DNA of 64,000 bases. Origin: Parapristionchus giblindavisi. Its lineage: Eukaryota > Nematoda > Chromadorea > Rhabditida > Diplogasteridae. Below the pieces are notes generated by a model that was given only the letters and a program-made list of their open reading frames with translations, was not told the origin of the DNA and searched no databases. Of this stretch, positions 10,959 through 22,608 are shown one piece after another; the first letter of the stretch is position 1, and each line of letters opens with the position of its first letter. The stretch lies in contig CALSFV010000209.1 in assembly GCA_943737045.1 (NCBI GenBank), positions 496,001 to 560,000 of the forward strand. Direction: 5' to 3'. A program made the translations under genes and the position numbers.

Positions 10959-12730
10959 GACATCGGCTCAGTAAGATTCCAGGAAGTGCCGGACATCGAC
11001 CTCACCGATTTGGCCCAAATTTTTTTTATGGATACCCCCATGGGCCCCCATCACAAAATGGGTATTCATTTGGGCTGGTTCCTTGAAACACAGATGTGGC
11101 GGGTTTTCGAAATTTGAAAACTCGATTTTCACCAGAAAAAAATGGAGCGACCTAGGACCAATGTTAGTGTCGATTAATTATAAGTATAAATAGACAACAA
11201 AAACTGGCTATACGACGGTCCGGAGATCCGATCGCAAACTGATTTTTTTACCTCCTCAAAACATTCTAAAATTAATTAATATTTTAAAACAAAAAAGTGC
11301 AGTCCAATTTTTGCCTTATCTTATAGAGCAAAAAATTCCGCGTCGAATAAGGGAAAAAAATCAAAAATCGAAGGACCCGTCTTTTGAGATAAATGAACCT
11401 GAAGATGACCCGAAAATATTTTTGTTTTCAAACCCCGTCATGTTTGCACTTATATTGAAGAGCTCGTCGAGTAGAACAACTTTCATGTTGAACGTTCTGT
11501 CTGAAACTCATGTACAAGAGAGTTACACACGTTTTTCTGCTAATTTTGAGTGAAACGAAAATAAAATATTTTTAAAACAAAAAAGTGCAGTCCAATTTTT
11601 GCCTTATCTTATAGAGCAAAAAATTCCGCGTCGAATAAGGAAAAAAAATCAAAAATCGAAGGACCCGTCTTTTGAGATAAATGAACCTGAAGATGACCCG
11701 AAAATATTTTTGTTTTCAAACCCCCTCATCTTTGTACTCATATTGAAGAGCTCGTCGAGTAGAACAACTTTCATGTTGGAGGTTTTGTCTGAAACTCATG
11801 TGCAAGAGAAAATATCATGAGCTTTATTTATTCGCACGGTTGTTCACACAATTTTCAGTAAAACGAAAGTAAAATATTTTTTGTGTACAAAGCGATTACG
11901 CCAATATTGTAGAACGCAAAAATCCATACTTACTTTATTGTTTCACGAAAAAAAATTGCAGACCCCCATGCTGAAAAAAATGGCCTGGAAATTAGTATTG
12001 AAAAAAAGTTGTCGAAACCTTGCCATGTTTATACTCATTTTAAAGTACTCGTCAAGTACATCATTTCTTATGTTGGTCGTATTCTGTGAAAGTCGTTTGT
12101 TCTCAAGATACAAGCGATAATAAAGATTTGGATCCAATAAATCTAAATTCATGTATTTCTCTTGTACATGAGTTTCAGACAAAATGTCCAACATGAAAGT
12201 TGTTCTACTCGACGAGCTCTTCAATATGAGTACAAACATGAGGGGGTTTGAAAACAAAAATATTTTCGGGTCATCTTCAGGTTCATTTATCTCAAAAGAC
12301 GGGTCCTTCGATTTTTGATTTTTTTCCCTTATTCGACGCGGAATTTTTTGCTCTATAAGATAAGGCAAAAATTGGACTGCACTTTTTTGTTTTAAAATAT
12401 TAATTAATTTTAGAATGTTTTGAGGAGGTAAAAAAATCAGTTTGCGATCGGATCTCCGGACCGTCGTATAGCCAGTTTTTGTTGTCTATTTATACTTATA
12501 ATTAATCGACACTAACATTGGTCCTAGGTCGCTCCATTTTTTTCTGGTGAAAATCGAGTTTTCAAATTTCGAAAACCCGCCACATCTGTGTTTCAAGGAA
12601 CCAGCCCAAATGAATACCCATTTTGTGATGGGGGCCCATGGGGGTATCCATTAAAAAAATTTGGGCCAAATCGGTGAGGACGATGTCCGGGGTCACTGGC
12701 TCAACCCTCGAATCTTACTGAGCCGGTGTC
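10959..12730. mobile_element. TTAA-flanked palindromic element, copy 1
   Basis: 1.77 kb flanked by TTAA on both sides (10955-10958, 12731-12734), with termini GACATCGGCTCAGTAAGATT and its inverted partner ending GAGCCGGTGTC. Most of the left part (10959-11800) is the inverse of 12140-12730. The left part also contains a direct repeat (about 11296-11540 and 11583-11800). No transposase is visible. TTAA duplication is typical of piggyBac-type transposition, so it is probably non-autonomous. The sister copy is 38909-40676. Confidence 0.75.
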
Positions 12731-14355
12731 TTAAATAGAACACACTTTATCGGTAGCTCTATATCTTATCTATTATCTATCTCTATGAATCTTTAGCTCG
12801 AAGCTTGGAGATGATGACTTGAGCTTCCTTCTTTTCGAGTGGCGTCAGAAGGATCCAACGATGGAGGGCAGAATTCTGCGAAAAGGACAACGACGATTGA
12901 AGGTGTGATCGTCATGATATAGGTTGAATAAGAAGCACAAAGGCCTTTTAACAGCATAGAAGAGAGCGCAAGCAAGCATCAAAGAGAAACTTAATCGATA
13001 GTGATCTACACTGACAAACAAGCTTGAACGGTTGATCTTGACAACTACAAAATCAGCAAAAGAAAACTGCTGCAAGGGGGATCGAATCCCTGACAGCCAA
13101 AAGTCAATGCAGACACCTTATCCACTACACTACACGGCCAGTTGGTATCGTGTTTGATAGATGAGTTAGCGAGCCCATCGGGATTTGTTGTGTAGGAGAC
13201 CTCGCGAATTTTCAAATCGACCCCCCAAATTTCAACCTCGATTTACTCGAAGCTCAGCCCGATTGGGCGACGTTTTAAAACGGATTCCTATTCAGCATCG
13301 AACAGTTTTTTTCAGTCATGCTATTGCCATTTCATGTCATGAAAACGAGACCGAAAGGTTCCCTTGTTAGTTTTTTTAAAGTCCTAGCCACACCAAAAAT
13401 ACTCCCATTACCAATTTTCCTTACGTAAGGGGGGTTTTTTCTCGTAAACCTTTTGAACAGTATTTTCGTGCATTTTCCAAGCTTTGAATGCAGCATAAGG
13501 TGCTTTATGTGAGTATATTACTGCAGGATTTAACAGTACATGATACAAAACATCTCAGGCAGTAGTGCGACGAGGATCTCGATTCGATCTTTCACCATTA
13601 ACTTCTTATATGATTCTAACTGCAATTTTGATCGTCTATGTTTTGATTGCCGTAGCTATGCATGTATATTCACTTCATTAAAACATGTGAAAATTGATCA
13701 TTTCCAGTTCTGTGAATACGATCTGTCCAGAAATATAACTTTCGTAACGCAGGTAAGCCTTGATTTCGTTTGCATGCACATTGAGTAACTGATTTTAGGC
13801 ATTTGCAAAACAACCGGCTTTCGTATTGAAGCTTCTGGCGTGCATGTCCCATCGTTTCTACTATATTGTTATCTGTTTAATATTTGCGTTGGTAGCATGG
13901 GCAATGATCTTCCCGCTGGTAAGGCTTTGTTTGGGTCATGCGATTGATTATAATGAGTAGGCGATACAGCCCAAGATGCATATGATTAATTTTGTTTAGC
14001 TGAAAAATGTTTAAAAATAATAATTTGACACTACATTTGTGCCCCAACTTGATAGTTGCATGCTTCCTGATTCTCAGCGACGAACATCCATCGATCCCTG
14101 ATGCCATCCAATTGTCTGTTATGTACAGTAGCGGTCAAAAGTATTCGTCCAAAATTGTGCAATGTCATAACTTTTGACTCAGATAAGCAATCGGGCTCAT
14201 CTTTTGGCAGTATACTATGGTACTAGTGGACATCATATCCAATGCCCGTTGATATGATTCGTCGTCGTACTATTGAGTAGCGATCCTTGAACCCCTATTT
14301 ACTTACTCAACGATAATTAATTCCTCAGCTGGATTTTTCTGACGCTTGTTTTTAG

Positions 14356-15033
14356 CAATGTACCTTTGACCCGCTTGATGGCTCGTCCAATATCGATTGT
14401 CTCGTATCGATCGGAACCATCTTTGGCATCTACAAGAAGAGACACACGGGCGCCGTCACACTCTCGGACGTGCTGCGTCCGGGCCGGGAAATGGTGGCTG
14501 CCGGATATGCGCTCTACGGATCGGCTACGATGGTCGTCCTATCTACCGGAGATGGCGTCAACGGATTCACGCTCGATCCCTCAATCGGCGAGTTCATACT
14601 CACGCACCCGAACATGCGCTGCAAGACGCGTGGATCGATCTACTCGCTCAACGAAGGATATGCCAAGACCTGGAGCAAGGGCATCTCGGAGTACATTCGC
14701 ACCCGCAAGGATCCCGTGCCCGGCAAGAAGGCGTACGGTCAGCGCTACGTCGGCTCAATGGTCGCCGACGTGCACCGAACCCTGCTGAACGGTGGCATCT
14801 TCCTCTACCCGCCCACCGCCTCTGCTCCGTCCGGAAAGCTCCGTCTCCTCTACGAGTGCAACCCGATGGCCTTCATCATGGAGCAGGCTGGCGGTCTGGC
14901 CACCACTAGAAAGGAGCGCGTGTTGGACATTCAGCCCACGGCCATTCATCAACGTGCGCCCATCATTCTCGGCTCGAAGGAAAACGTTTAAGAGTGTATC
15001 TCGTACATTGAGAAGTACGATAACGCTAACTAG
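14356..15033 (+). pseudogene. fbp-1: Fructose-1,6-bisphosphatase, 3' exon fragment
   Basis: The gluconeogenic enzyme splits fructose 1,6-bisphosphate to fructose 6-phosphate and phosphate in the cytosol. The reading frame starts after an acceptor (TTTTTAG) and opens with the metal-binding signature [12 protein letters not shown], then follows the C-terminal half of the family: [65 protein letters not shown]. The N-terminal half is not found upstream. Codon 3 before the FDPLDG core differs from the usual VCF. The frame meets TAA at 14989-14991, but reading on gives 13 more family-like codons ending at a TAG at 15031, so the first stop looks like a nonsense mutation. The base composition is clearly more GC-rich than its surroundings. 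It lies on the same strand inside split exon 8 of receptor pseudogene B, next to a Tc1-like terminus, so a captured or duplicated fragment is more likely than a complete nested gene. Confidence 0.85.
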
Positions 15034-15131
15034 AGACCACGCCCACTTTTGGCCCCGTCCACAAATAAGTTCCGCCCCCTTCATTTTGTTAATAATGCAG
15101 TATTGGTCAACTATATTATCGGTTTAGCGTA

Positions 15132-15610
15132 CAGTACCGTGCAAAAGTCTGGCCCCAAAATTTGAATCGCTATAAATTTCTGAAATTGGCATGTTGGTGC
15201 CCTATGACCATGTGATAATACTTGTTGAATCTGAGGCCTGTAGCTCAACTACAGACTGAGTTATGACATTTTTACGAAATTTTGATGGGTCAGGCGAAAT
15301 TTGCTAATTCCTCGGAGCGATATGCAAGCAACGTGGTTAATGGCTTAAAACGTTCACTGATAGTTGTTAGTTCCTCACAAAAAATTGGGCTTACAGAAAA
15401 AATCTACCTGAGAATAAACCTATTTTTACGATCACACCTCGGCATTTCAAGAATGATGAAATAATTTCATCATCGTAGGTAATAATTAATAACATAAAAA
15501 TTTTCTCCAATGGTTACACTATTTAATAAAACAAACCTGGGGCCGATCGGCCAAGAACGAAAAAAGTTATAGCGATTCAAATTTTGGGGCCAGACTTTTG
15601 CACGGTACTG
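15132..15610. mobile_element. Tc1-type MITE
   Basis: 479 bp with termini CAGTACCGTGCAAAAGTCTG and its inverse, bounded by TA on each side (15130-15131, 15611-15612). The terminal inverted match runs about 45 bases. The interior is homologous to parts of both arms of 18443-19900. No coding capacity. Confidence 0.82.
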
Positions 15611-16934
15611 TACATCCTACCTAAAGTTTTGTGCAGCTCTATTGTGTATGTATGTTCTCGTTTTTCTCTTTGCCAAACTCACTTTGAAATATTGTTTATC
15701 TCTATACAAATTGAATAATTTTGCATGTAGATTGTAGAGTTGATAGAGCATTTCAATATAGAATATATTTTTGAAAAAAAACAGTTATTCAAGGCGCGCG
15801 AAGTCTTGCGGGAGATCACTCCTATGCCAGTGATACTTCAGTCCGTAGTTGTGCACTTAAATTATGATGAAATAAAGAATAATAATAATAACTATTATTA
15901 TTATAAACATATTGACTGTTCAGATATGTCTTCATATCTTCCGTGAGATAAAGTACAAACAAAGTTCAGCAATAAAGTAAAAGCGCTTCATCGCAACCTG
16001 ACCATCACTTTGATATTACAGGTAAGAGATCACGGAAATTAATTTTTAAAGATTTTAAATATATATTAAAAATATGTTCTATATGTATATGATATTATGT
16101 TCTTAAGGTATCAATACCAACGCTGTGTGTTGGCATCCCTATTCTAATATTCTGCTACTTCTACTTATCAAAATATACCAGTAATCCAGGTTGGCTGTCT
16201 AATAGTTCTCCTAAGACTCGCAAGAAATCCAAAAATGGGCATGATCAATGACAGAATTTCGCTTTCGTGACTATGAGTGGTTCCTATCTGGGAGTTTTGA
16301 GATTTTTCTGGTGTTATTGCTTGGAGAGCGTTTAAGCAGATGTATTTTGTATGGTAGTTTTCGCCAAAGTTCTGAGCATTTCTTTTGTTAGATTTCTGTA
16401 GACAAGAAACATATTTCATAATTCGAATCATCTTTTGAGAATTATGATTTCAGCACTGCCGATGTTAATACCATTGTCTATTTCATTGCATTCTGGACTG
16501 CATTCACTTATGTTGATTTTGTCGATGAAGGTACGAAAATGAGAAAGGGCTTGAAACGATATCTGTATCAATTCAAAAGCAGTTTAACACTTGTAGAACA
16601 CTTGAGTAGATGGCAAGTGTTGTACTTTGTAGAAATACTAAAGTGTTAAAAAGGATAATATTTTAAAAGTAGCTAATAATATTGAATGAAAACGTACTTA
16701 CGTATGCATTTCAGCCATACCGCGTCGCGATTATTCGATTCCTACTGAGAAGCGATTCGATCCCAAGCAATACTAAAACATAAAACAAAATAATCCTTTC
16801 AAATCTGTACAATTTCGATTCATTGCTCCCCAGACATTGTAAAATCTATTTGCTGGTTTACATTTGTTTACCTTTAATCACTTTATCGAGATCAACTAAG
16901 CGGCGTGTCACCGAATTTGTTGTCACATGAGATG

Positions 16935-17420
16935 ATTCCACTGATCCTTGTGCAATTTTCATAAAGCCTGTCCCGATTTTCTTCACAAATTTTTTCAAGC
17001 GATGTTGCGGAATACTCGAATTGAGACGTTCTTCCATCTCATAGTCAATGCGAGTCTTCCGCTTAATCGCATTGGGCCTTGTCGGTGCTATTCTATCACT
17101 CGTCTCGACAATCTGTCAGGATCAAGTGAAGATATACGAGCAGCCCAACGCCATCGCTTCAATCTGTAGCTCTTGACGAAGTCCGTTAGCCTCTATTACC
17201 TGCACTTGCCTGCTATCATGACTTATCAGAACTGCGTCATCGGCGAACATAATATGTGAAAGAAAACTGTCAATATTGTCATTAGCTGTAGCATCTGGTT
17301 GATAAAGAAGGCTTACAAATTGTGGATGAATTCCATGTTTTTGTAAAGATTGTGGTACCGGCTTTGTGTAGATATCACTGGCCTTACAGTGATTTTCACA
17401 CTGGCTTAGCAATATTAAGG
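16935..17420 (-). pseudogene. RTE-like non-LTR reverse transcriptase remnant
   Basis: The minus strand encodes FADDAVLISHDSRQ, the catalytic A/YADD region of a reverse transcriptase, followed after a frame change by RWRWAARISSLDPDRLSRRV, which resembles the C-terminal RWAGH...DPNRW segment of RTE elements. Stops and frameshifts are present. It follows the 3' end of receptor B. Nothing further is recognised in 16784-16934 or 17421-17627. Confidence 0.55.
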
Positions 17421-17627
17421 AACAACTAGTAAATTAGTGATATTTAATTTAATTTAATTTATTATGACTGGTAAAATTGGTAATTTGTATAATTACTGAG
17501 GGTTGATTAACATTAAACAATCACAAAATATGATTTCTCACATTTCGGTCATTTGTCACTTGCAATGAAAGTCAACACAAGAAACATCTTTTTACACATA
17601 ATATAATGTTATTACTTATCACAAATA

Positions 17628-17855
17628 TCACTGAATCATCACTGGCCTCGTATTTTTCATGCGGGCTTCGTGTGCCTTGAATATTATAGAATTACAAAAG
17701 TTTTGCACACACCGCGCCAAATGTCGAATATAGTAAACTTCTCCACCGTTAAGAAAAACGCACTCCAAATTTTCGGAAGGTTTTTTCGAACGTTTTTTCA
17801 ATGCATATAATTTTATTTTTATTGAAAGTCCTGTGAAATGACGAAGAAACGCCAT
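17628..17855 (-). CDS. Small hypothetical ORF, 75 codons
   Basis: An ATG-initiated frame beginning MAFLRHFTG, with a basic stretch (LYALKKRSKK) and VYYIRHLARCVQNF near the middle. I do not recognise the family. The N-terminus is hydrophobic then basic, which would suit a mitochondrial presequence, but that is weak. The upstream 130 bases are more GC-rich than the surroundings and could be a promoter. No paralogue is seen in the window. It may be a chance frame. The stretch 17856-18440 has nothing else I can name. Confidence 0.25.
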   Translation of the reverse strand: MAFLRHFTGLSIKIKLYALKKRSKKPSENLECVFLNGGEVYYIRHLARCVQNFCNSIIFKAHEARMKNTRPVMIQ

Positions 17856-18442
17856 AAAATTCGATAAAATAAGAGAAAAAAGGTATGTCGCGCGAAGAAG
17901 TGGGCGGAGTCTGAGTATTGCGCGGCAAACAGCGGAATTTGTATTGTTCGGACAGTTATAATTCTATAATAACGGGTTGTACCTTTACATTTACCTTACA
18001 GTAATAATTAATTCACTAGTGTCCGCTAAAATGAACTTGTGCAAAAACCTTGCTATTGTCCGTATGAAATGTACTTATGCAACTAAATGACGAATATGAG
18101 GTAAAACCCACGACAAAAAATATAGTTTATTTCCTGTTCTGGTTCTGTTATGTGATTATATTGTTCTGTAATGTGATTGCTTTGTATTTTGTTTCGTTTG
18201 TATTTCAATCCTTGGTAATCTACCGATAATACTAAATAACGTAGGTCTAACTCAATTTTGTACGAATTTACGTTATTTCTAAATTTATGATTGGTTGATT
18301 TTCATTTTCGTGGCAGGATCGATTTTTTTCTAAAAAGATATATTCATCACCATTCATAAAAATCATGATACAAATCCCGAGCCTCGTTCAAGCCAAGATT
18401 GGACGATTGAACTCAGAATCTGGAAGAGGATATATAAACATA

Positions 18443-19900
18443 CAGTACCGTGCAGAAGTATGGACGCAAAATTAGAATCGTTATATCTTTTTACGTACTT
18501 GGCCGATCGGCCCCGGTTTAATTTTATTATATAGTATGAACATTGGAGAAAATTATGAATGTATCGATTATTACATACGGTGATGAAATGATTTCATCAT
18601 TCTTGAAATGCCGAGGTGCGATCGTAAAAATAGGTTTATTCTCAGGTAGATTTTTTCTGTGAGTCCAATTTTTTTGTGAGGAACGAACAACTATCAGTGA
18701 ACATTTTAAGCCTTTAACCACCTTGGTTGCATACCACTCCGAGGAATTAGCTAATTTCGCATGACCCATTAAAATTTCGTAAAAATGCCATAACTCAGTC
18801 GGTAGTTGAGCTACAGCTCTCCGATTCAACAAGTATTATCGCCTAGTCATGGGGCAGCACCATGCCAATTTCGGAAGGTTTCCGGCTCTTGAAGAGAAAA
18901 TTCGAAAAAATTCCGAACCATTTTTTGATTTACGGTAGTTCCCAGCCGGTTTTTCTAAAAAGCTAAAAATCTGGTATGATGTGCCCAAACATCTACCTAT
19001 CACATCCACAAAGTGGCGAGATTACAGGAGATCAATAACGACTTTGCCCATAAAAATACCATTTACAGTCAAAGTGGACGGAACCTAATTTCGTTAGTTA
19101 TGGAGAATTATTACGGGTTAATAACCCAGTATTTCATATCAATTTCGATCGGATTTTGAACGAAGTGTTTAATAAGCACATTTCCTACAAGTATCCTCAA
19201 TTTTGTTCCACTATTGGACATTCCACCTTTTTTATTATATCCCTCTCTTTTCTCGCAAAATTCCACTTTGACTTCCAATGGTATTTTTATTGGCAAAGTC
19301 GTAATTGAAGTACTGTAATCTCGACACGTTGCAGATGTGTTAGGTAGATGTTTAGGCACGTCATGGCAACTTTTTTAGATTTTTAGAAAAACCGGCTGGG
19401 AAATACCGTAAGTCCAAAAAATGGTTTGGATTTTTTTTCGAATTTTCACTTCAAGAGACGGAAACCTTCCGAAATTGGCATGGTGCTGCCACATGACTAT
19501 GCGATAATACTTGTTGAATCGGAGAGCTGTAGCTAAACTACCGACTGAGTTATGGCATTTTCACGGAATTTTAATGGGTCATGCGAAATTAGCTAATTCC
19601 TCGGAGTGGTATGCAACCAAGGTGGTTAAAGGCTTAAAATGTTCACTGATAGTTGTTCGTTCCTCACAAAAATATTGGACTCACAGAAAACATCTACCTG
19701 AGAATAAACCTATTTTTACGATCGCACCTCGGCATTTCAAGAATTATGAAATCATTTCACCACCGTAGGTAATAATCGATACCTTCATAATTTTCTCCAA
19801 TGTTCATACTATATAATAAAATTAAACCGAGGCCGATCGGCTAGGTACGTAAAAAGTTATAACGATTCGAATTTTGCGTCCATACTTTTGCACGGTACTG
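18443..19900. mobile_element. Tc1-type long-hairpin element
   Basis: 1.46 kb between TA dinucleotides (18441-18442, 19901-19902) with termini CAGTACCGTGCAGAAGTATG and CATACTTTTGCACGGTACTG. The arms, about 18443-19085 and 19265-19900, are inverted copies of each other separated by under 200 bp. The outer part of each arm repeats the interior of the 15132-15610 MITE. Frames inside the arms are mirror images and not genes. Confidence 0.8.
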
Positions 19901-20422
19901 TATATACATTGCACTTCCAGGGACGTTGAGTTCAGCATGAATTGATCAGTTTTCGACATCACTGAACAGGTGTAGAAAATCAAGAAATTTTCAAATTTGA
20001 TTTTATTTAAGCCCAGATCGATTGGGCCACATTTGAGGACGGAATCAGCATCGAAAGGTAATTCTAGCCATCTCAATATCACCGACACGAGCGTTGCCAG
20101 AGCGGAGAGTAACATTACTTAGTCGTGTGCTTTTAATTGATGTAGACATATAAAAATTTTTTAAAAAATAAGGTACGCCTCGGTCATAGCGCGAAGATGA
20201 TATTCGGTGGACATCTAGAAATTTTTCTGTTACACGCCTAATTAAATCATGGATTACTAAAAAAATCACACTAATGATGGAAAAATTGACTCCGAAATGT
20301 CTGATTGTCTGACTCCAATTTATGATTGATCACCCAGTTGTCTTATCACGGATCTCCTGTAAAAGTGTATGAAGCCAATGCACAGAAAAAAATTTTTCTC
20401 CTTTTTTATTGATAGTTGTTAG

Positions 20423-20710
20423 TAGGGTTGGCAATAACGCACACGCATTGCGGGCCCGCAATGCTTTTTAATATCATTGCGGGCCCGCAATAGCATTGCG
20501 GGCCCGCAACGATTACTTTATTCCTATCTGGTCACTTTTTGTGATCGGTCGTTCTTCTGTTCTCTTCACTTTCCTTCTCTCTCTCGTTTGCTTGATAGAA
20601 CAGATCATTGCGGGCCCACAATGATTTTACACCGCACTGCGGGCCCGCAATCATTAGAAATATAAGTCAAGGGCCATTGCGGGCCCGCAACCCCCGAATA
20701 GCCAACTCTA
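20423..20710. mobile_element. hAT-type MITE with 14-bp GC palindromes, copy 2
   Basis: 288 bp beginning TAGGGTTGGCAATA and ending GCCAACTCTA, with an 8-bp duplication GTTGTTAG at 20415-20422 and 20711-20718. It carries four perfect TTGCGGGCCCGCAA copies (about 20447, 20477, 20494, 20676) and two one-base variants. The interior between the palindromes differs from copy 1, so the palindromes are the conserved part. It lies between the Tc1 hairpin and receptor C. The following stretch 20790-20990 is a decayed family-A MITE. Confidence 0.83.
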
Positions 20711-22084
20711 GTTGTTAGACTGGACTAACTGATTGCGAAAACCACATTTTTAAATTTCGGTTTTTGATATTTACATATCTATGCAATTTTTTTACTGTCA
20801 ACTTAAATATATCCTTTTGAGTTTTCTCCCTCCTTACCCCTAGTCACCAAACCCGTCTGAAATTCGCCGCATTGATTTTATATTTCGCAGTAATCCGCCT
20901 TTTCTTTAAGAACGAAATGATAGACGAGATGAAATGATAGACATTGTAGTTGCTCTCGCACCGAATAAACAAGTACATTTATACGGTCAATGATCGGCCT
21001 CATTCCAGGAATTGGTGCGATCTTGAATTTGCAGTTTATTTCAAACTTATGTTGTTCATATTTGCTCACATCGCACAACGAGAAAGAACAGTATTGCAGA
21101 TATTCAAACTGTCAATTTTCATACGTCATGATAGTTGTTGAACCTTTATCTGAAGAACTCGATCAACTTTATTCAATTTGGTAAGAATGTTCATACTTAC
21201 GAAAACCTGTTAATTGTTGATAATGGTCAAACCTCATGAGCACAAGATCTTTGTTAACTCATGGAAACAATTGCATTGTTTGTTTAAACGTGCACTAATA
21301 AACATGTTGAATTATGATTTTATTTAAAATAAATGCTTTGACAAATCACATTTCAGGGGATGGATAATTGGCGTATTTTCGGTAGCAATGACCTCTATGG
21401 CTTTTGTTCTTCTGAAAACTGTGAAAGCTCCCACAACTCCAGCATATAATCGAAGAATTACTCTGCTCTTGGTTTGTTCTAAATTGTGGACATATATTTT
21501 TTTGTTATTTTATGAAGTTGATATTTTCACTGATAACTATTGTTGGAGTCTCTAGACTCACAGAAAATCTCTTAAAAATTGGGGAATAATTCTCTTAAAC
21601 TGTCTCCTAACAGTGTTGTTCCCCCACTTGAAGAGAATTTTTGGGAAAATTTTAGGGATAGATTCTCAATTTTGAATAGCAACAATTTAAGTTGCTCAAC
21701 GTAATTGGCGACATATACCATGTATTTTTCTTCCATGAAATAACACTTTTACCGTACCCTTGTGTGTACGGTAACGGAATACTATCGAAAACGTTCGGAA
21801 TTGGCGGACTGCCACAAGTTGTAAGGATGATTTTTTAACAACATTATTTGCTCTGTAATGAATGTGTGTGTTCACTGTGTTTCTCAAAAATTTGACTCGG
21901 CGCTCTGGCAACACAAAACTTAAGCAGAAAAGGAAAGTGTGAAGGTTCAAAAAATGACCAGTTTCAAATTACATGGCTAGGGTATCAAATTATAGATAGA
22001 TGTCCTCGAATGTCAATGCAAATGAGTCACATCGGCTATGCTAAGTGATAAGTGATATGCAAGAAATTTGCATGACCATTCATC

Positions 22085-22345
22085 TATCCCTTGGCGTAGT
22101 GGTAAAAGCGTTGTCTACTTAGCGTAATGTCGCGGGTTCGAAACCTATTGCCGAACTTCCATATTTTCAAAATTTCGCGCCTTTGGCTACACAATTCATT
22201 CATGACAATTCATTCATGATTCTAGCGATCAATAAGCTGAATTAGCATAAAATAGTTTATGTACGGTATGCAGAACAACTTTTGCAATCTTCCTGTCTTA
22301 TTCATAGTTTGTTCACGAAAATATTCGCGGGACTACACCTTTAGG
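22085..22345 (+). mobile_element. tRNA-derived SINE-like repeat in intron 3 of receptor C
   Basis: It starts with a tRNA-like head: A-box-like TGGCGTAGTGG and B-box-like GGGTTCGAAACC about 45 bases apart. An AT-rich tail then ends in a conserved CAGTTTGTTCACGAAAATATTCG-like stretch (here TAGTTTGTTCACGAAAAT). The same head and tail reappear around a Tc1-like insertion at 34540-36335, and the tail alone at about 6845-6875. I infer a SINE; the head is not a functional tRNA. Confidence 0.5.
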
Positions 22346-22539
22346 AGCATAGCGGAATCCTTGAAATTGAATATTTATTTTTTAGGATATAATGCTCCTA
22401 CTCCTTCTTCTGCACAAGCCTTTCTCTTTAATGTGCTTCGTATATCGTCATCAGGTTGTTTTCAAAAAAATTCTCATAAAAGGCTCATTTTCGATGACTC
22501 TAAGCAAATTTATTTTAGCGTATATATATATTATTTTTT

Positions 22540-22540
<1 letters not shown>

Positions 22541-22606
<66 letters not shown>
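22541..22606. repeat. (TA)n microsatellite
   Basis: An uninterrupted TA dinucleotide run in intron 4 of receptor C. A second run of similar length lies at 27822-27888 directly against the right end of the long palindrome. Confidence 0.95.

Positions 22607-22608
<2 letters not shown>

Larger units (their letters stand above)
10580..13369. repeat. Outer long inverted repeat with tRNA-like inner ends, in intron 4 of receptor B
   Basis: The left arm 10580-10898 and right arm 13048-13369 are near-perfect inverted copies; landmarks are ACAAGGGAACCTTTCGG at one end and its reverse complement at the other. The inner end of each arm carries a tRNA-like segment. The 2.1-kb spacer between the arms is mostly a second, independent palindrome with TTAA ends (10959-12730), so this is an insertion into the loop of the first. 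No protein is encoded. Confidence 0.8.
9526..16783 (+). pseudogene. SRH-like chemoreceptor B, interrupted pseudogene
   Basis: Same 11-exon plan as receptor A. Exons: 9526-9578, 9844-9958, 10058-10198, 10503-10571, 13559-13663, 13708-13752, 13799-13918, a split exon 8 (relic start about 14037-14080; 3' half 15921-16021), 16108-16189, 16454-16530 and 16715-16783. It ends PYRVAIIRFLLRSDS...KT and a stop. Exons 1-7 and 9-11 keep correct phase and splice sites. Intron 4 is swollen to 3 kb by nested palindromes (10580-13369). Exon 8 is split by about 1.8 kb containing a Tc1-like terminus at 14126, a fructose-bisphosphatase fragment and a Tc1 MITE, and its 3' half has lost one base (in the GAGATAAAG stretch). 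These changes rule out the full-length product. The C-terminal half (GLHSLMLILSMKPYR) gives the clearest view of the family signature. Confidence 0.8.

Noticed and set aside
11311..12368. Frames of 70-140 codons in the TTAA palindrome (also 39297-40342)
   Set aside because: They occur as mirror pairs on the two arms and as direct repeats, with no known domain. They come from repeat symmetry.
14366..14909. Two further long frames overlapping the FBP fragment, and a minus-strand frame at 14755-15084
   Set aside because: Shadows of the GC-rich FBP exon; only the frame at 14356-14991 matches the enzyme family.
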